Below the pieces are notes generated by a model. It did not search any database. It worked only from the letters and a program-made list of their open reading frames with translations, and was not told the origin of the DNA. A DNA stretch of 64,000 bases, taken from the NCBI GenBank assembly GCA_024305405.1, contig JAKNDB010000068.1, positions 9,161,501 through 9,225,500 on the forward strand, in the 5' to 3' direction. This stretch comes from Dirofilaria immitis. Taxonomy: Eukaryota; Nematoda; Chromadorea; Rhabditida; Onchocercidae. Shown here piece after piece: positions 13,894-26,735 of this stretch. The translations under genes and the position numbers were made by a program. Positions within the stretch are counted from its first letter, which is position 1. Each line of letters begins with the position of its first letter.

Positions 13894-15388
13894 TTATACA
13901 ACTCGACGAACTTCGAAAAACCGTTTTAAATAAAATATTTGTCCAATGGTCATCGAAGCAAGCACAACAGCTTCAAAGACAGCCCACAGAACCACTCTTG
14001 AATTTGTATTCTCATTTACTGCAAAACAAATTCTGCTCAGGTAAATCAAAAAGATTCAGCATCTTCCAAACTACAGAAAAGTGATGATAATTAAACGCAA
14101 TTAGTAAGTAAGCATATACGACTTAATTTATCTTAAGATTCAGTAAGCAGTAAAGGAAATCTTATTCGCATATACGATTTAATTTATCTCAAGATTCAAT
14201 CAATTAGTAATCACAGTTGATTAAGGATAAGAAAAAGATGTTTTTGGCAAAAATTCCTCAGATTAAAATTAAAAGTGCTGATTACTCCTCTTATTATGTG
14301 ATATCTTAAATTCCTCATCCCTTCCAGCTTTTCTCATTTTATCTACGAAAAAGTATCGAATCTAGAAAAACCTTCCAACACTATATCTTATCCCAAAGAT
14401 CGAGAATCTCTAATTCGATTTTCTGTATTGATTAGTTCGCATTTCTTACATGAGTAGATATAAAATATAACGAACCAAAAGCTAAATAACATGAATTAAT
14501 GGAATTTTTAAGAAACTTACTTGACCTATGTACACGCTCTCGTACCTCCATATATTCTTGTTCATGTTTAACAGATGTCAATGCAGATGATAGTTCTCGT
14601 ACCATCTCTTCTAATTTAAGGCTATCCGCTAAAAATTATTCTTTATATAATCTATAAAGAAATAGAGAACATAGTTCAAAGTTATAACTCCAAATAACAC
14701 TCAGACCTAAGAACGTACATTTGTCCCAGAACAAAGGAAGGAAGAAGCAGAAATAATATTCCACCTGATGAATCATTACCGGTGCCTTGTCCAGATTCAG
14801 ATGGTATCGATTGCCCAGGTTGCGCAATTTCCATTGAAAACATGACAATTTTTGGAGTCATTGTTGACATCTGGTTTCCAAAACAGTAAGTGTATGGCCC
14901 GTCCATATGTGCAGCAAAAGTATATTTACCTGAACTTTCTCGTTCTCCTTTATAGATTTCTTTATTGTCAGGGCCGATAATCTGGAAATTATCTTTAAAA
15001 TTCATTCGAAAAAATTATTTCTCAATATTTCGATTTACAAATTGTAAATAACTAAAGATCCGATGCATTATTTTTGACATTCGAAATTTTACATCCCTTG
15101 CCAATTTTACAGCATTTACGACTAACCAGTGAAGAATAAGTTTTGTATCGCTGTGTCATTCAATAAAGACAACAACTGATAGTTGCTTCAGAAATAGAAA
15201 TCGTGAAAGTGAACCTTCACATCGATATCCAGAAATCCACCTTCAGCAACTTCAAATATCACACCCATTTTAGTGCCAGCCATTACGCGATCGAAGAAAC
15301 ACTGCTCCTCGTTTGCATCAATGTGTATGAAGTAAGCAGCCGATTCCAGCAAACAGCAAGCAGTCAACAGCAATCCGACTAACATCAC
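13894..15388 (-). CDS. sel-9: p24 family cargo receptor TMED2 (sel-9-like)
   Basis: Four exons, 15215-15388, 14765-14981, 14521-14628 and 13894-14018, with matching phases; total 208 codons including stop (207 aa), close to the roughly 200 aa of TMED2 proteins. Domains in order: signal peptide (residues 1 to about 18); GOLD domain with the two expected cysteines (NEEQCFF and TYCFGN); a coiled-coil segment ([14 protein letters not shown]... through [12 protein letters not shown]); one membrane span ([19 protein letters not shown]); and a short cytosolic tail [13 protein letters not shown]. The tail combines the paired aromatic and basic residues used for COPII/COPI binding with the RRVV end typical of TMED2. 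p24 proteins cycle between ER and Golgi and select cargo, including GPI-anchored proteins. In C. elegans the orthologue is sel-9. No frame problem was found, in contrast with several neighbours. Certain as a p24 member; assignment to the TMED2 subgroup rests on the tail. Confidence 0.93.
14112..14198. repeat. Imperfect 31-bp duplication inside TMED2 intron
   Basis: GCATATACGACTTAATTTAT at 14112 recurs with a substitution at 14168 (GCATATACGATTTAATTTAT), and the similarity continues about 11 bases further. Both copies lie in the last intron of the p24 gene. Confidence 0.7.
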
Positions 15389-18300
15389 AGCACCTTAATT
15401 TAGCATGCAGTAAACGCATCATAAAAATAACATATTACTGCATTCGTCATACTGACAACACGCATTTTTAACATTCTCAACAACTCACCCTCACCGCAAA
15501 TCCCATAAACGTTCATCCCTATCCCGCCATACTTTGATTCAGATAAACCGGCAAATCTGACACGTTGTTTAAAGCTTAATTTAACGCAACCCACATATGA
15601 ACGGTATTAAATCCTAGCTTGAAATGCATTAAGCGTTTTCATAATTCCGATATGGACGATAAATGCAGTTCCTTCAATATCTTGACTTTATTGCGCTTTT
15701 TATATGGTGCAGTATTTAGTAGGAATATAATGATCCGTGTTACTTACCACCACGAGTCATACATATCATTAGGATTGAATTCGATACAAAGGATGGAGTA
15801 TTTTCTCTAACGGTAAATAGACTATATCTGAGTTTCTGACTTCATTCGAAATTAAGTGAATATTATAAATTAGAGACAAACTTTTAAATTAAAAATAGCT
15901 TGATCAACACATACCGTCCAGTTATTTTTCTCATTTTAGTTAAAAATAGCTTGATCAACACATACCGTCCAGTTATTTTTCTCATTTTAGAAGACATTGG
16001 AAACAAATATTTTTTCCACATAATATCGATTAATTGAACTTTTTGTCACTTTGATGAGAACTATTCGAGAGGTATGTTATCAAAATTCATCCCTTCACAG
16101 TAGTTTCCAGCAAGCAAATTGAATATGTTTGTCATTGATTTTCCTAGATTTAGTATCAAACTTACGCAGAGAACTGATGAATGAGAATAAATAAAAGACG
16201 GACAAGATATGCATCTCTCATATATTTTACATTTCATGGCATTACTGTAATTTTGATCCCCGAAATATTGATGCTTACTTCCAGTATTTTTCATGTAGAG
16301 TTTGTTGTATAGATTATTGAGCTTATTGAAAATGTTTCACATGAGAAGTTACTGAAAGGATGAAGAAACTTTGCTTTGCCTTAATTCTTGATAGTTTATT
16401 CTCAAACATTCCGTTTCTTTTATTTCTTTACATATAGATTTCATCCTTTACCTTTTCTATCAAGATTTTTAAAAAATCGTCAATGAGATTTCCTTATTTC
16501 ACTGTTATATGACAATTCTGCTGAAAGAATATTGGAAATGCAGCTCAGAAGCCTTAAAAAGAATCAAACATCGAGTCATACTCTTAGCCCGAGTCATACT
16601 CTCAGCCAAATGCTTCTCGAAATCTTCTCTTCATTTCAGAAGAGAAACCGAACTCAGTTTGACATTTTAATTTATCTTTTACATGAAAAGATATAAAGGA
16701 TTCTGTCAAACTCTACAGTTGAATTAAAGGGACTCTCGAAGACAGTATAACATTCCTTTCAAACTGATTTTAAAAAGAAGGATTTTTCAAATATATAAAG
16801 TCAAAAAAATTATATGTTCACCCTGTGAAACTTCATATAATGTGAAATTTGGACAAAAATATAGATATAGACAATAGAGCATGGCACTAAGGATAGTTTT
16901 TTGTTAAAAAGACTGCCGGTTCAATTCCATTCTTTTTGTTATTGTATTGAGCCTACTAGTTTCCTCTTTGCCGAGTCGATTTGTTTTTCGAAACTTTGAA
17001 AATAAAGGATTTTCCTTAAAATTTTCGGAATGACAATCATGAAAGTGAGAGAATTGTATCAGGGATGCGAAAATTGCTCTCTAAGTCGTAAAGATTTACT
17101 GACTTAATCCCGAGAAACCGGAAGTCTATTAAAGTTATAGAAAAACAATATAGTTTGGTAAATAAAGAGATCAAATTTGAACCGGAACAACGAATCAATC
17201 AGCTACATAAAAGGTTTAATTTAAACTTAATTAGAAATATCTGACTCAAAAACCTTTATTATTAATTAATTAATTTCAATATTTCAATATTCGCAAGCTA
17301 ATGGGGTTTAATTCCTAATTTTAAACAATAACTTTTTTTCACCCATTACTTTTTCCCAACAATATTGCTATTTTCATAATTCTATTTGCTTTTCTATAAT
17401 ATCGTAACATCATATTCCAGTTCAGATATCATCATTTCAATTTTTCTTCTGCAGTAATATTGATTTTTTCGAAATGACCATTTACTCAAGAGCTGTTTAT
17501 TTCAGTCTGTAGATTTCCAACTGTGGTGGAAATAATATTAAGTTTACGAGATTTGGTTTGATTGACGCGAATATGAATACGAACAATGAATCAATCATCA
17601 ACAAAAAAGAGTAATAAGTAAAAGTGAAGACCAATAGAACGAGACGATGACCCAAAATGGAAAATGAAGAACCCTTCTTTTAAAAAGTTGCCGTATATAC
17701 TCTCATAATTGGACGGTACAATAAATATTCGATGTATGATTGACTGAAACAAAAAACTCTGGGAATAGGACAGATTTAGATAAGCGATGGTAATTTTACA
17801 ATCCCTTTGAAGATGATCCATAAGAGAAGAAATTATTTGATCTTTAGTCTTACCATGGATAATGAATTGACAGATGTGAAAAATGACTGTCAGAAATTTC
17901 CCGGAGCAATAAAGATAATGACAATCTATAAATGGCTGTTCCCTGCAACAGAATTGCAATCCTTACAGCCAAAATCACAAAACAATTAATTTATTGAAAA
18001 GATATTCCTTTTCTTAATATTTTATATTACAAGCCAAATTTGGATTTCTGAACACCAACCCGCAAGTTTTCATTCATAATTTTTATTTCATTCTTCTTTG
18101 CATCTATGCCAGGAGTTTTAATTCGGTCAGCTGTAGAAAATTTCCATTACACACTCTTCCATTACATTTTCATGCATCACTAAATGATGCTATCTGCAAG
18201 GTAAAACGAAGGTATATAATGATCACATACAGACTTCAATATCAATAGGAAGGCTACGCTGTTTCCCCACAGATCTCGCTCTTATATCATCACTAGTAAT

Positions 18301-19978
18301 CAGCAAGCGAATGACAAAGTTAATTCGACCACGAAGAATGAAGAGCCTAAACACCGTGGGATACGCCCCATTTCTACGTGGACCGTAAGAAAGGTTGGTT
18401 CATATTGAACGGTTTCGGTTTTCATTTCAGATTCACTGTTTATTTAGCACAGCATATTTGCTTTCCTTTTCCTTCATATATTTTCTCACTTCGGTGTTCT
18501 CTCCTTTTTTGCTCAGTGAAACTGAAAAAAGGGAAAACGCAAAGAATTAAGCTCTTATTATGGAAGAATAATTGCTTTCTTTCGACACATGATGACAATT
18601 TTAAGGCAGTATTCTACGAACTTTATTTAAATCAAAAAAAAAAAAGAATTACATCTTTCGAAGTCCCACTGGAAATTCATCCAATTTAAGTCGATATCAC
18701 AAACAGATATCTCCACTAATCCCATCTCTCACCAGCCTTTAGCTTTTATCGTTTCCCAATTGTTTCATGTCTTTATTAGATTCAAAATATTCTTAAGGGA
18801 TAAGAGATTTAAAAGAAGACTAACATATGAGAAGCTGAAGATGACTGATACTGACTTGAAAATACTGAAGTTTAAAATTTGCACCCTTATTGGGAACAAA
18901 TTTCTCAAACATAAAGAAATTATTTATCTTATCGTAGTTTATTTTTGCTAAGGTTAAAAATCTCAATTATATTTCAGAAAAAACTATATGTTCAAATTAA
19001 ATCAGAGGATCTACAGAGTATGTTGAAGATACCTGATGCTGAGTATTACAGCTTTCAGTAAAGTAAAGTGACATCGAAATATATGAAGTACTGATTATAA
19101 AAAATGATTTATCAAGCGAGCTTACACACAAAAACACAACTTATTCAGTAAATTTTTATATTCCTTTACTATGCAAAGGTTATTCTTTATAAAAAGATAA
19201 GTACACATAAGAAAAAAAGCAAACATTCGTGCAAAAAGCAGGAACTCTTTGCACTATGTGAAAAATAAATTAATGTTTAAACCTGTAACAAAATGGATTA
19301 TATGAGACTAACGAGAAAATTATGTTATTAGACGATTCCAGGATATTTTATTCTATTTTCTAAAATCCATGGAAGCGTGACCCACGAAGAATAATCATAA
19401 TACTGATTATGATTCTAATATAACACTGCATATTTATACATTGAGTGGTGTCTTGGACAGGAAATTAAACAAACAGGCCACCAAAACAAAAAAGTTAGTA
19501 ATTACAAGAGAATCACAAAGAATAAGCTTTGCTTCATTTATATATTTGTAGTTCATTTGAAGGCAACCATTAAGATATTATGAAAGAAAAAATGCAAGCA
19601 GAAAGATCGAAAAAGAAAAAGAAACGAACGACAATTCCTCCCTTTCTGAGAAAAATATTTTTTGAGCAAAATATGAAATAATAAACTAGTCAAGTTACTT
19701 TTTCAGGTTATAACAGAGAACTATCCTGAAACAGAACCGAAAAGTTGAAAGAATAGAAAATTTAGAGCACACAATTTATATTTTAAACACTATATGTACA
19801 TGAATCGATTGTAATAACCAAATGTGATATTCTTTTGACTAATATGGTGCCAGTGTAATTGATGCAAATATATCGTAATTTTTCAAAACATAATGTATCA
19901 AAAATATTCGACCTTTTCAAGAAGATAGAAGAGAATTATTTTCTAACTTTTTAGTGCACTTGGACTTCTCATTAATAC
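15389..19978. other. Intergenic, no supported gene
   Basis: A 4.6-kb stretch between the p24 gene and the first P4H gene. It includes a perfect 51-bp tandem duplication (15889-15990) and a patch of higher GC near 18240-18380 that is open on both strands and carries a good donor-like GGACC/GTAAGA on the plus strand. No protein family was recognised there. A tRNA-like word near 16917 was considered and rejected. Candidate ORFs at 17591-17959 and 18378-18689 look like chance. Confidence 0.5.
15889..15990. repeat. Perfect tandem duplication, 2 x 51 bp
   Basis: The 51-bp unit beginning TTAAAAATAGCTTGATCAAC occurs at 15889-15939 and again at 15940-15990 with no difference that I can see. It ends in TCTCATTTTAG, so each copy carries an acceptor-like 3' end on the plus strand, but no adjacent exon was recognised. 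Confidence 0.9.
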
Positions 19979-22900
19979 TCAGAAATCTAAATCGCCCACA
20001 AACCGTTCTTCTATTGATCGCTTTAATCCACAAGGTCTTCGAAACTCTTGGCCACGTTCATGTATCCATTTATTTGAAACCCATTTCGTACCGGTTAATA
20101 CGGGACATGCAGCATGACGTGTTCTCAAATCACCATCACCACTGCGCAACAAATTATACCAAAATAGTGCATCATTCTAAAAAACGAAAATTTTGTCGTT
20201 AATTCGAAATTTATGAATGAATATATTTGAGTAAATTTCCATATTGAAGCTTACTGAAATGTATCTTATCTGTTTGAAATTCAGAAAAGCTTAAAAAATT
20301 CTACTTAACAAATTTAAATCAGGTATTAATCCTCAATTTTCCAATTTCATCATCATTTTCCAGTCAAAATAGCAGATATTTAGATGTAATACTGATCAAA
20401 TCACATAGAAATAACTGACTTTGGAAGGCATAACCGCTGTTTTAACCTCGGTAAACACAGTGGCACCCCCAGATTCGGGTTGCGTCATCTATAAATTTTT
20501 TCTTTTTTAGAAAATTTTATTTAAGAAGTACACTTTTCCAGCAACGGATGTAAATTCAAAGAAAAGATAAGAGAAAATTAAACAAAGACAAACAGAGGAT
20601 TTGAAAAAAATTATTTTTAAAAACTTGAGATTTCAACAAAATCTGAAATGCATCATGTGACAATAACGTTATGACATGAATTTTTAGAAGATTTGAATCT
20701 CAAGAAATTTAGTCAATAATTAATAAGTAAATATCTCCTTTTTCCAAATTGCCTCTGTGTAACATGAATAGAACACTTACGTAAAATAACAACGTTGCCA
20801 AACGATTCCCCGTATTGAGCGATTGAAAAGCATTCACTTCCTCTTTCTGAATAAATGCGATATCATTTCAACATGACCAAGTGTGCAGTACAACAATGTT
20901 GGGAAATTTGAACGAGTTTTCAATTAATCAAGAACAAAAAAACTTACCCTTGCGAAATCAAAATGAGGATCGTAATGACCACCAATACCATAATTTCCAA
21001 CCTAAAATTTATTTTATTATGAAAAAACGATATAAATTATTGTGTAAAAAAATTGACTTCTTTTGCAACATCACTATGATGACCATAGTTTTTCATTAAA
21101 AAAATTAGACATTGTAGACGTTAGTTAATCTTAAAGCAATACTGCAGAGTTAGGAATCATTAAAAGACAAATCGTGCCGAGAAAAAAATTTTTAAATGGC
21201 GATCTTGCAGAGATAAGAATACAAATTAGATAGATGAAGTCTGGAAATGATTACATCATGAATTTGCTCAATAGCAGAAAAATACTTACACTAAGCAGGA
21301 AATATTAACAATTTAACTTAAAGTTTCCATGAATAAAGTAATAAACCTGCAAGTCCTCCGAAGTCTCTTGCTCCAAATTAGTCATTAAGTCAATTCGTCT
21401 ATTGATCCGATGAACAACCTCGTGTTCCTCATCTTTCAGCCATGCACTATAACAAATGAAGAAGCCACCTACTTTTTTCTTAAAGTGACATTTCTTATCA
21501 ATGAATAACATGAAGAAAGAAATCGAAATAATTTCATAAAATCCCATAAATGAAAATCCGAAAATATTATAAGTTCTTTTAAACATTCAGAATAATACCT
21601 CATTATGCCCACTTGAAATAGGATATATCGCTTTGGGGTTTGAATGTGGTTAATGAAAAAGTGTCCTCTTGTTTCCCAAATAATCACCTTATTTTTTTGA
21701 AAACTATTATAAAATCTTTTTACTGTACTAAATACTTTCCCACGCTCAAAACAAACTAAAAAATTATGAATGTGAGCTTACCACTAACCTTTTACTTGTT
21801 CGATATGACGCAGTCTCAAGTTCGCCAGTTACCGCGTTCTGCACAGTAGCTCTTCGCAACTATTACAATACAAAAAGTTAGAAAGAATAAATTTGCAATT
21901 AAATTCTGATTCGAAAAATTTCTATAATTTGCAAAAAAATGTTCTTTGAAAATTATTATAAAGAAAATGTAGGAAAAAAGATATAAAAACGGCTAGCAGT
22001 AATATGCTTATTAAAAATAACCCTTGGTGTCGCCAACATCTGGATCATTGTCACTTCTTCATCCGTAATAACATCACGAAACAACACGACAAGCGGACTG
22101 AATCTCAAAATTTCAGTTTTGAAAGGAGCCAAGCGTAAGAACGGACGATCCATTTTATAGTAGCAGTATAGTTTTGATGTTACTTTAATGCTCTGAAAAT
22201 TTTTATGTTTTAATTGCAAAACTAAAAGCGAAAAAACGAAGATGACAAAAAAGTACGAATGGACTAAAAAGGTTTTTAAACAAATTTTTTTCCAAAAAAT
22301 CACAAGAAATTCATCGTTTCTTTTGTGCAGAAAGTGTAAGGACTCAAGAATAAAAAGCTAGCTTGTGGAAACTTTAGGCCATTGAGAAATATTTTTGACA
22401 AAAACTACTTGTTTTGGCATAAATTTTTATCTTTTGAACACTATTTTTCATGAGATCAAGGCATTTAGAATAACAAAACCCGAATTACGACTGCTAATCA
22501 ATTTATCGAATGAAATTGAGAGTTTTAGCAGTCTTACTATTTCCTTCAATTCGCTCTTGATTAAGCTCTGATGAAATGACAACACCTACTTTCTGTTTAA
22601 AATTTTTGATGAGTTATTTAATATTTACCACAGTAAGATATAAAGGTACCACGGGCACTTCGTCCCTACATAAGGCTTCGTAGATATCATGCTCATTTGT
22701 TTCCAAGCTATCCTTGGACCGGGGATTAATTATTGGTGGATATTTCGCCGATAGTCAATCGGCTTGACACCCTCCTCAGCCAACAAATCTTCATACCATT
22801 TGATATTGTTTTTCGCTCGCGAATGATTTGGATCTGTGATGAAAAGGAATATTACTTAATTTTGAACATCAAATAACAAAACGGCTGACCACAATTTGAA

Positions 22901-25124
22901 TTTGACCTTTTATTGCGAATAAACGCGAAAAGGTTCCATAATAAAAGAAAATATAGAAATTCATAAATGAATGTATTAGAGATGTACTAATTTGTACTCG
23001 AGATGTTGTAAATCATATTAGTTATCACTTTTATGCACTCCAAATAAAGGCGTGACGCTGTGACCTCAGAAGTGACTTCGGAATGGCGCTAAGAACCCTA
23101 ACATTAACATCATTTTCGCTAAATGTGATCGAAGAAGTCAATAGGATAGATAATATCGAAAGTCGTATTTAGTCTCGTTTTTCATATTGTTCCATTATTA
23201 ATTTGTCTTAACGAAATCTTAATCGTTGGATTCGTTGTCGTGTAGAATAACTTATCGTTTTAAATGTTCAACTACCCACGTTTGAAATGGTGTCTACTTT
23301 GTTTTTGGCAGCGTTTGGAATTAAGTGGAATAAAGAATTTGCAACTCTGTGTACCTCATTGCAAAGCAAGAAAAAATAAAGAATATTTTCACTATACTTT
23401 TAGCTTTTTAATATTTTGCTCATACTTCTATAAAATGTATCGTAATTAATCTTTGAAAAAAGAATATTAAAAAAATTTTAAATACAAATTAATATCCTTA
23501 ATATTGTTGAGCAACTAATCGAATTTTAAAATTCAAAATTAAATTCAAATAATTTTCCAACAAATAACATCATAGCAAGCAATAAAAAAGCTACCAATTC
23601 TATGCAGTTGTTCAGTAAGCAGTAGAGCGCGTTTCAGGTTGCCTTGTTTGAACAGTGAAAAAGCCAAATATTCCAAAATTTCCTTTAATTGTATTGTTTC
23701 GTGCGATATTTCATTTCGTAACCGCTCTTGTGCCTCCTCCATCCATATAAGGGTGTGATAGTAATCATTCATATTGTATGCTGCTCGACCAATATCAAAA
23801 CAATCTCTAGCTGAAACTTATTAAATCTTCTTTCTTGCATTTTACACAAAATTTTTAGAAAAATAACTCTCTTTGAATCAGAATCTTTCTGTATTTCAAG
23901 AAAAATATTAATTAGACAAAAACAGTCATATTTATGTCTATTTATCATATTTTTAAATAATTACAATTATCCCATCTTACCTTCAAGTTTAAAAATAGGA
24001 TATAATATTTGACTGAAGTTACATACTCTAGAAGACAATTAAAAGCAGACAATTATTTATATCATAAAATACTCACTTACTAGAGGTGAAAATCAGGATT
24101 GCTCAAAATATAAGAATAAAGTCTTCATTTTATAATGCATTTATTTTTAACCTGTAAATGGTTGGACAATAGAAGCATTCAGAATTTTTCCATCAGCTAT
24201 CTCTTTAACATTTAGTCGATAGGTATCTTGTAGCCGAAGTAAGGCTATCGCAGCTCCAGTTAAATCTTCCTCAAAATTATATTTCAAAGTAGCATGGGAT
24301 ATTTGTCCAAATTTTATAAAAACTACTAAAAATCCACTTTACAAGAATAAATCCTCAAAATCTCAAAAAAATGACAGCTATAATAATTTGATTTTTTTCA
24401 TGTGAATTAAGAATTGCAAAATAATCTGTGAACATTGCAGAATGAGGAAATTAGCGACGCAATTTGTGTAAAAAGTACCATGGTAGGGGTTTTTGCATAA
24501 TTAACTGCTCGCAATTTAGAAATTTCATTTAACAATTCTTCGCCAATATCACTTTTTGCCAACCGCTTTATATCATTCCATTCCTCGACCAGTCTTTTGA
24601 TAAGCAGATAAGCACTGACTGGATTGGTTATCAGTTGTATGCCATTCCTCAGGTTACGATTGTTATTCTGCTTTTTCCCACTGAAAGCCTGAAAACCAGA
24701 AACAAAATCTGAATGGCATTAAAATTTGCAGTTCAGGAATGAAAACTGAAATTATATTTTCCTGGAATCGACAAATTTCATTACCACTAAGTCTATATTT
24801 GAAACAAATGAAATCCAGTAACTACGTACCATCCGAAAAAATTAAAATAGAAAAACATATTTCGATGTCAGAAACAGTAATCTTTATAACTGGGCTGGCG
24901 CAATATTTTAGAAATATCTGGATTCAAAATTTTTTCTTTTAAAATGATTAAGACAAACTGTTTGATTTCATTCAAACGTTGCTGGAACCTTTCGATATAC
25001 GAATCCAGCAAATCAGGAATTCCTTTTCAGCTTCTAGAAGTAACTCCATTTCAGCGACTGACGTAAATAAATCCGCATATACAGCACTTCGCAATGTCAA
25101 GACTAATAGCACGAAAGCTAACAT
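19979..25124 (-). CDS. Prolyl 4-hydroxylase alpha subunit, copy 1 (two frame breaks)
   Basis: Collagen P4H alpha: an ER 2-oxoglutarate/Fe(II) oxygenase that makes 4-hydroxyproline, partnered by PDI. Twelve exons: 24959-25124, 24479-24680, 24152-24269, 23595-23810, 22650-22833, 22022-22192, 21789-21859, 21347-21446, 20948-21001, 20781-20846, 20420-20488, 19979-20176. Seen: signal peptide MLAFVLLVLTLRSAVYA; N-terminal region; peptide-binding TPR region (YYHTLIWMEEA, LEYLAFSLFKQGNLKRAL); catalytic domain with iron ligands HYDPHFD and RHAACPVL and the 2-oxoglutarate lysine in GTKW. Two single-base gaps break the frame, near 25018 in exon 1 and near 22738 in exon 5. Counting one base back at each, the phases agree and the gene closes at 539 codons (C. 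elegans DPY-18 is of similar length). All splice sites and catalytic residues are intact, so decay is unlikely. Related to C. elegans dpy-18/phy-1 and phy-2; I cannot say which. Tandem with copy 2. Confidence 0.9.
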
Positions 25125-25134
25125 TATTGACTCT

Positions 25135-25141
25135 CTGAAAA
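25135..25141 (-). promoter_or_regulatory. Candidate trans-splice acceptor for P4H copy 1
   Basis: TTTTCAG on the minus strand ends 10 bases before the ATG at 25124. There is no sign of an upstream coding exon. This matches the nematode spliced-leader acceptor consensus. Confidence 0.5.
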
Positions 25142-26398
25142 GGAAGCATCAGATATTCAGAACGTCAGAATTTCTTCTCTCGAAATTACTTTGCAACAAA
25201 AGAAATAATATGGCTCTCGTAAACGTTTGATTTATTCAATTACATCTGTTCGCCTCAATGGTGCTACAGATATCTCAATAGTGCTTTAATTTCACAGTCT
25301 CCTAGCAAAGTTTGCTATTTCGTTGCAATGAAACTAAGGGCAATTATAAAAATTTCTACTAAATGAAAGGTTTACATGAAATAATGTTATATATGAACGT
25401 TTAGCCTCTTCTCTAAAAGAAGAATAGAACTACGCAAGTAATGATTTATTTAGAAATCACATAATTAGGCTTGTTAAAGGCGCAAAAGTTAAGAACTAAT
25501 TTTAATTGCAAATTTCGAAAGAGATAATACTGAGAGTTGAAAGACGACAGTTAAGTTACTATAAACAAAAACTAAGAGTAAACTATTCAATTAGAATGAA
25601 AAGTAAAGCACGTCAAGAGAAACAGTTAAATCAACTGCAAACACCTTTAAAGACTGAATGGAATTTGAGAGAGAAAAAAAAGAGAGACGGAGAAAAAGAG
25701 AGGAAGTTAGAGAGGTAGAGAAAGAGAGAAATTGGTGGATACGACCTAACACATACAATTTCAAATTGCAATAAGCTGCAGATATTTGACGGCCTCTGCT
25801 TTTAATAGTTACGGCGACAACTTTTCTTGTCAGTAAATGCATTTAGTTGGTTGGGTGGATTGTTTGTGTGGGAGGGTGGCCAAAGATTGTTTCCAATTGT
25901 TTTTGCAATTTTATTAACGACATGGTAGTGATAGTAGGGACGTATTCAATTATTCTGCCTTATCAAATTTTTTATTTAAATTCCGGAATATTTCCTGTAC
26001 TTTCCGACTCTTCCATTTCATTTGTCAGTTTACTATAACTTTTATTATTATTGAATAGAGAAGCAGAAACAGTGTGGAAATATCAAATAATTGTAAGCAT
26101 ACGGCGATAAGAGGGGAAGAAACATATTGTGTAAACTTCAGTTTTGTTCTATTTCTTCAGAGAATTTAACAAATTACAGTACCAACAAATTTGAAATTCA
26201 AAAATTATGACTTGTAATTTTTATAGACAAACCAGAAAGAAAACGAAGCATTAATTAATGACGTGGAAAATAAAATATAAAATACAAGGAGCACTGAAAG
26301 AAGAAACTAGGGCGCCCATGTCACCATGCATGTCGCTAGCTTCGCATGTAGCCCAAATTTTGCAAAATTCTTTTGCGAAACCTTCACATCACTACATT
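25142..26398. other. Intergenic between P4H copy 1 and repeat A
   Basis: No gene recognised. A purine-rich GA/GAAA tract occupies roughly 25667-25731 (plus strand). Short open stretches at 25506-25718 and 25847-26038 reflect this low-complexity composition and carry no motif. Confidence 0.5.
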
Positions 26399-26640
26399 TT
26401 ATAATTCTTTTTTATTTAAAATATATTTATTTCTGAGTTATATAACTTAACTTAAAATTAACAATATTTATAATACATAAATTCGCTGACAGAAAAACAC
26501 AAGATATGATTAATTTATGCTTGAATAAATGATTTCAAACTGCTAGCATTATTCTCAAATATACCTGCATCCTAAATACAAACTAATGAAAATAATGAGA
26601 CTTATTAAACCAAAGAGCATTTGTAATGAAATGTATAAAA
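26399..26640 (+). repeat. Repeat A, left copy (242 bp)
   Basis: Matches 34795-35036 in direct orientation at a constant offset of 8396. I see one substitution (ACACAAG versus ATACAAG) across 242 bp. It is AT-rich and non-coding, with no terminal inverted repeat or coding capacity seen. Confidence 0.92.
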
Positions 26641-26720
26641 GAAAAAATAAAAACCCGATTCGCAGGTATAACTTGCGTCAAAGATTATTTGGATTTTGAA
26701 GTTTTCCCACAGTGAATAAA
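26641..26720 (+). pseudogene. Remnant resembling the last intron/exon border of the F-box/LRR gene
   Basis: Directly after repeat A, this 80-bp stretch aligns with substitutions to about 38393-38470, the intron 6/exon 7 border of the F-box/LRR gene (shared words include GAAAAAATAA, CCGATTC, ATTTTGAA). Similarity fades past the acceptor. It suggests a second, eroded copy of that gene or a shared ancient repeat; no reading frame survives. Confidence 0.5.
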
Positions 26721-26735
26721 TACGAAAAGGTATTT

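Noticed and set aside
16880..16945. tRNA-like word (CCGGTTCAATTCC) with an upstream TGGC motif
   Set aside because: The T-stem does not pair beyond two bases, and no acceptor stem or anticodon arm could be built.
18271..18378. Open stretch with donor-like end encoding ...VGYAPFLRGP, which slightly recalls acyl-CoA mutases
   Set aside because: Only about ten residues are suggestive, no neighbouring exon follows, and the opposite strand is equally open; too weak to claim a gene or a bacterial insertion.
18378..18689. 103-codon plus-strand open frame
   Set aside because: Hydrophobic/lysine-rich with a poly-lysine run from an A tract; no recognisable domain.
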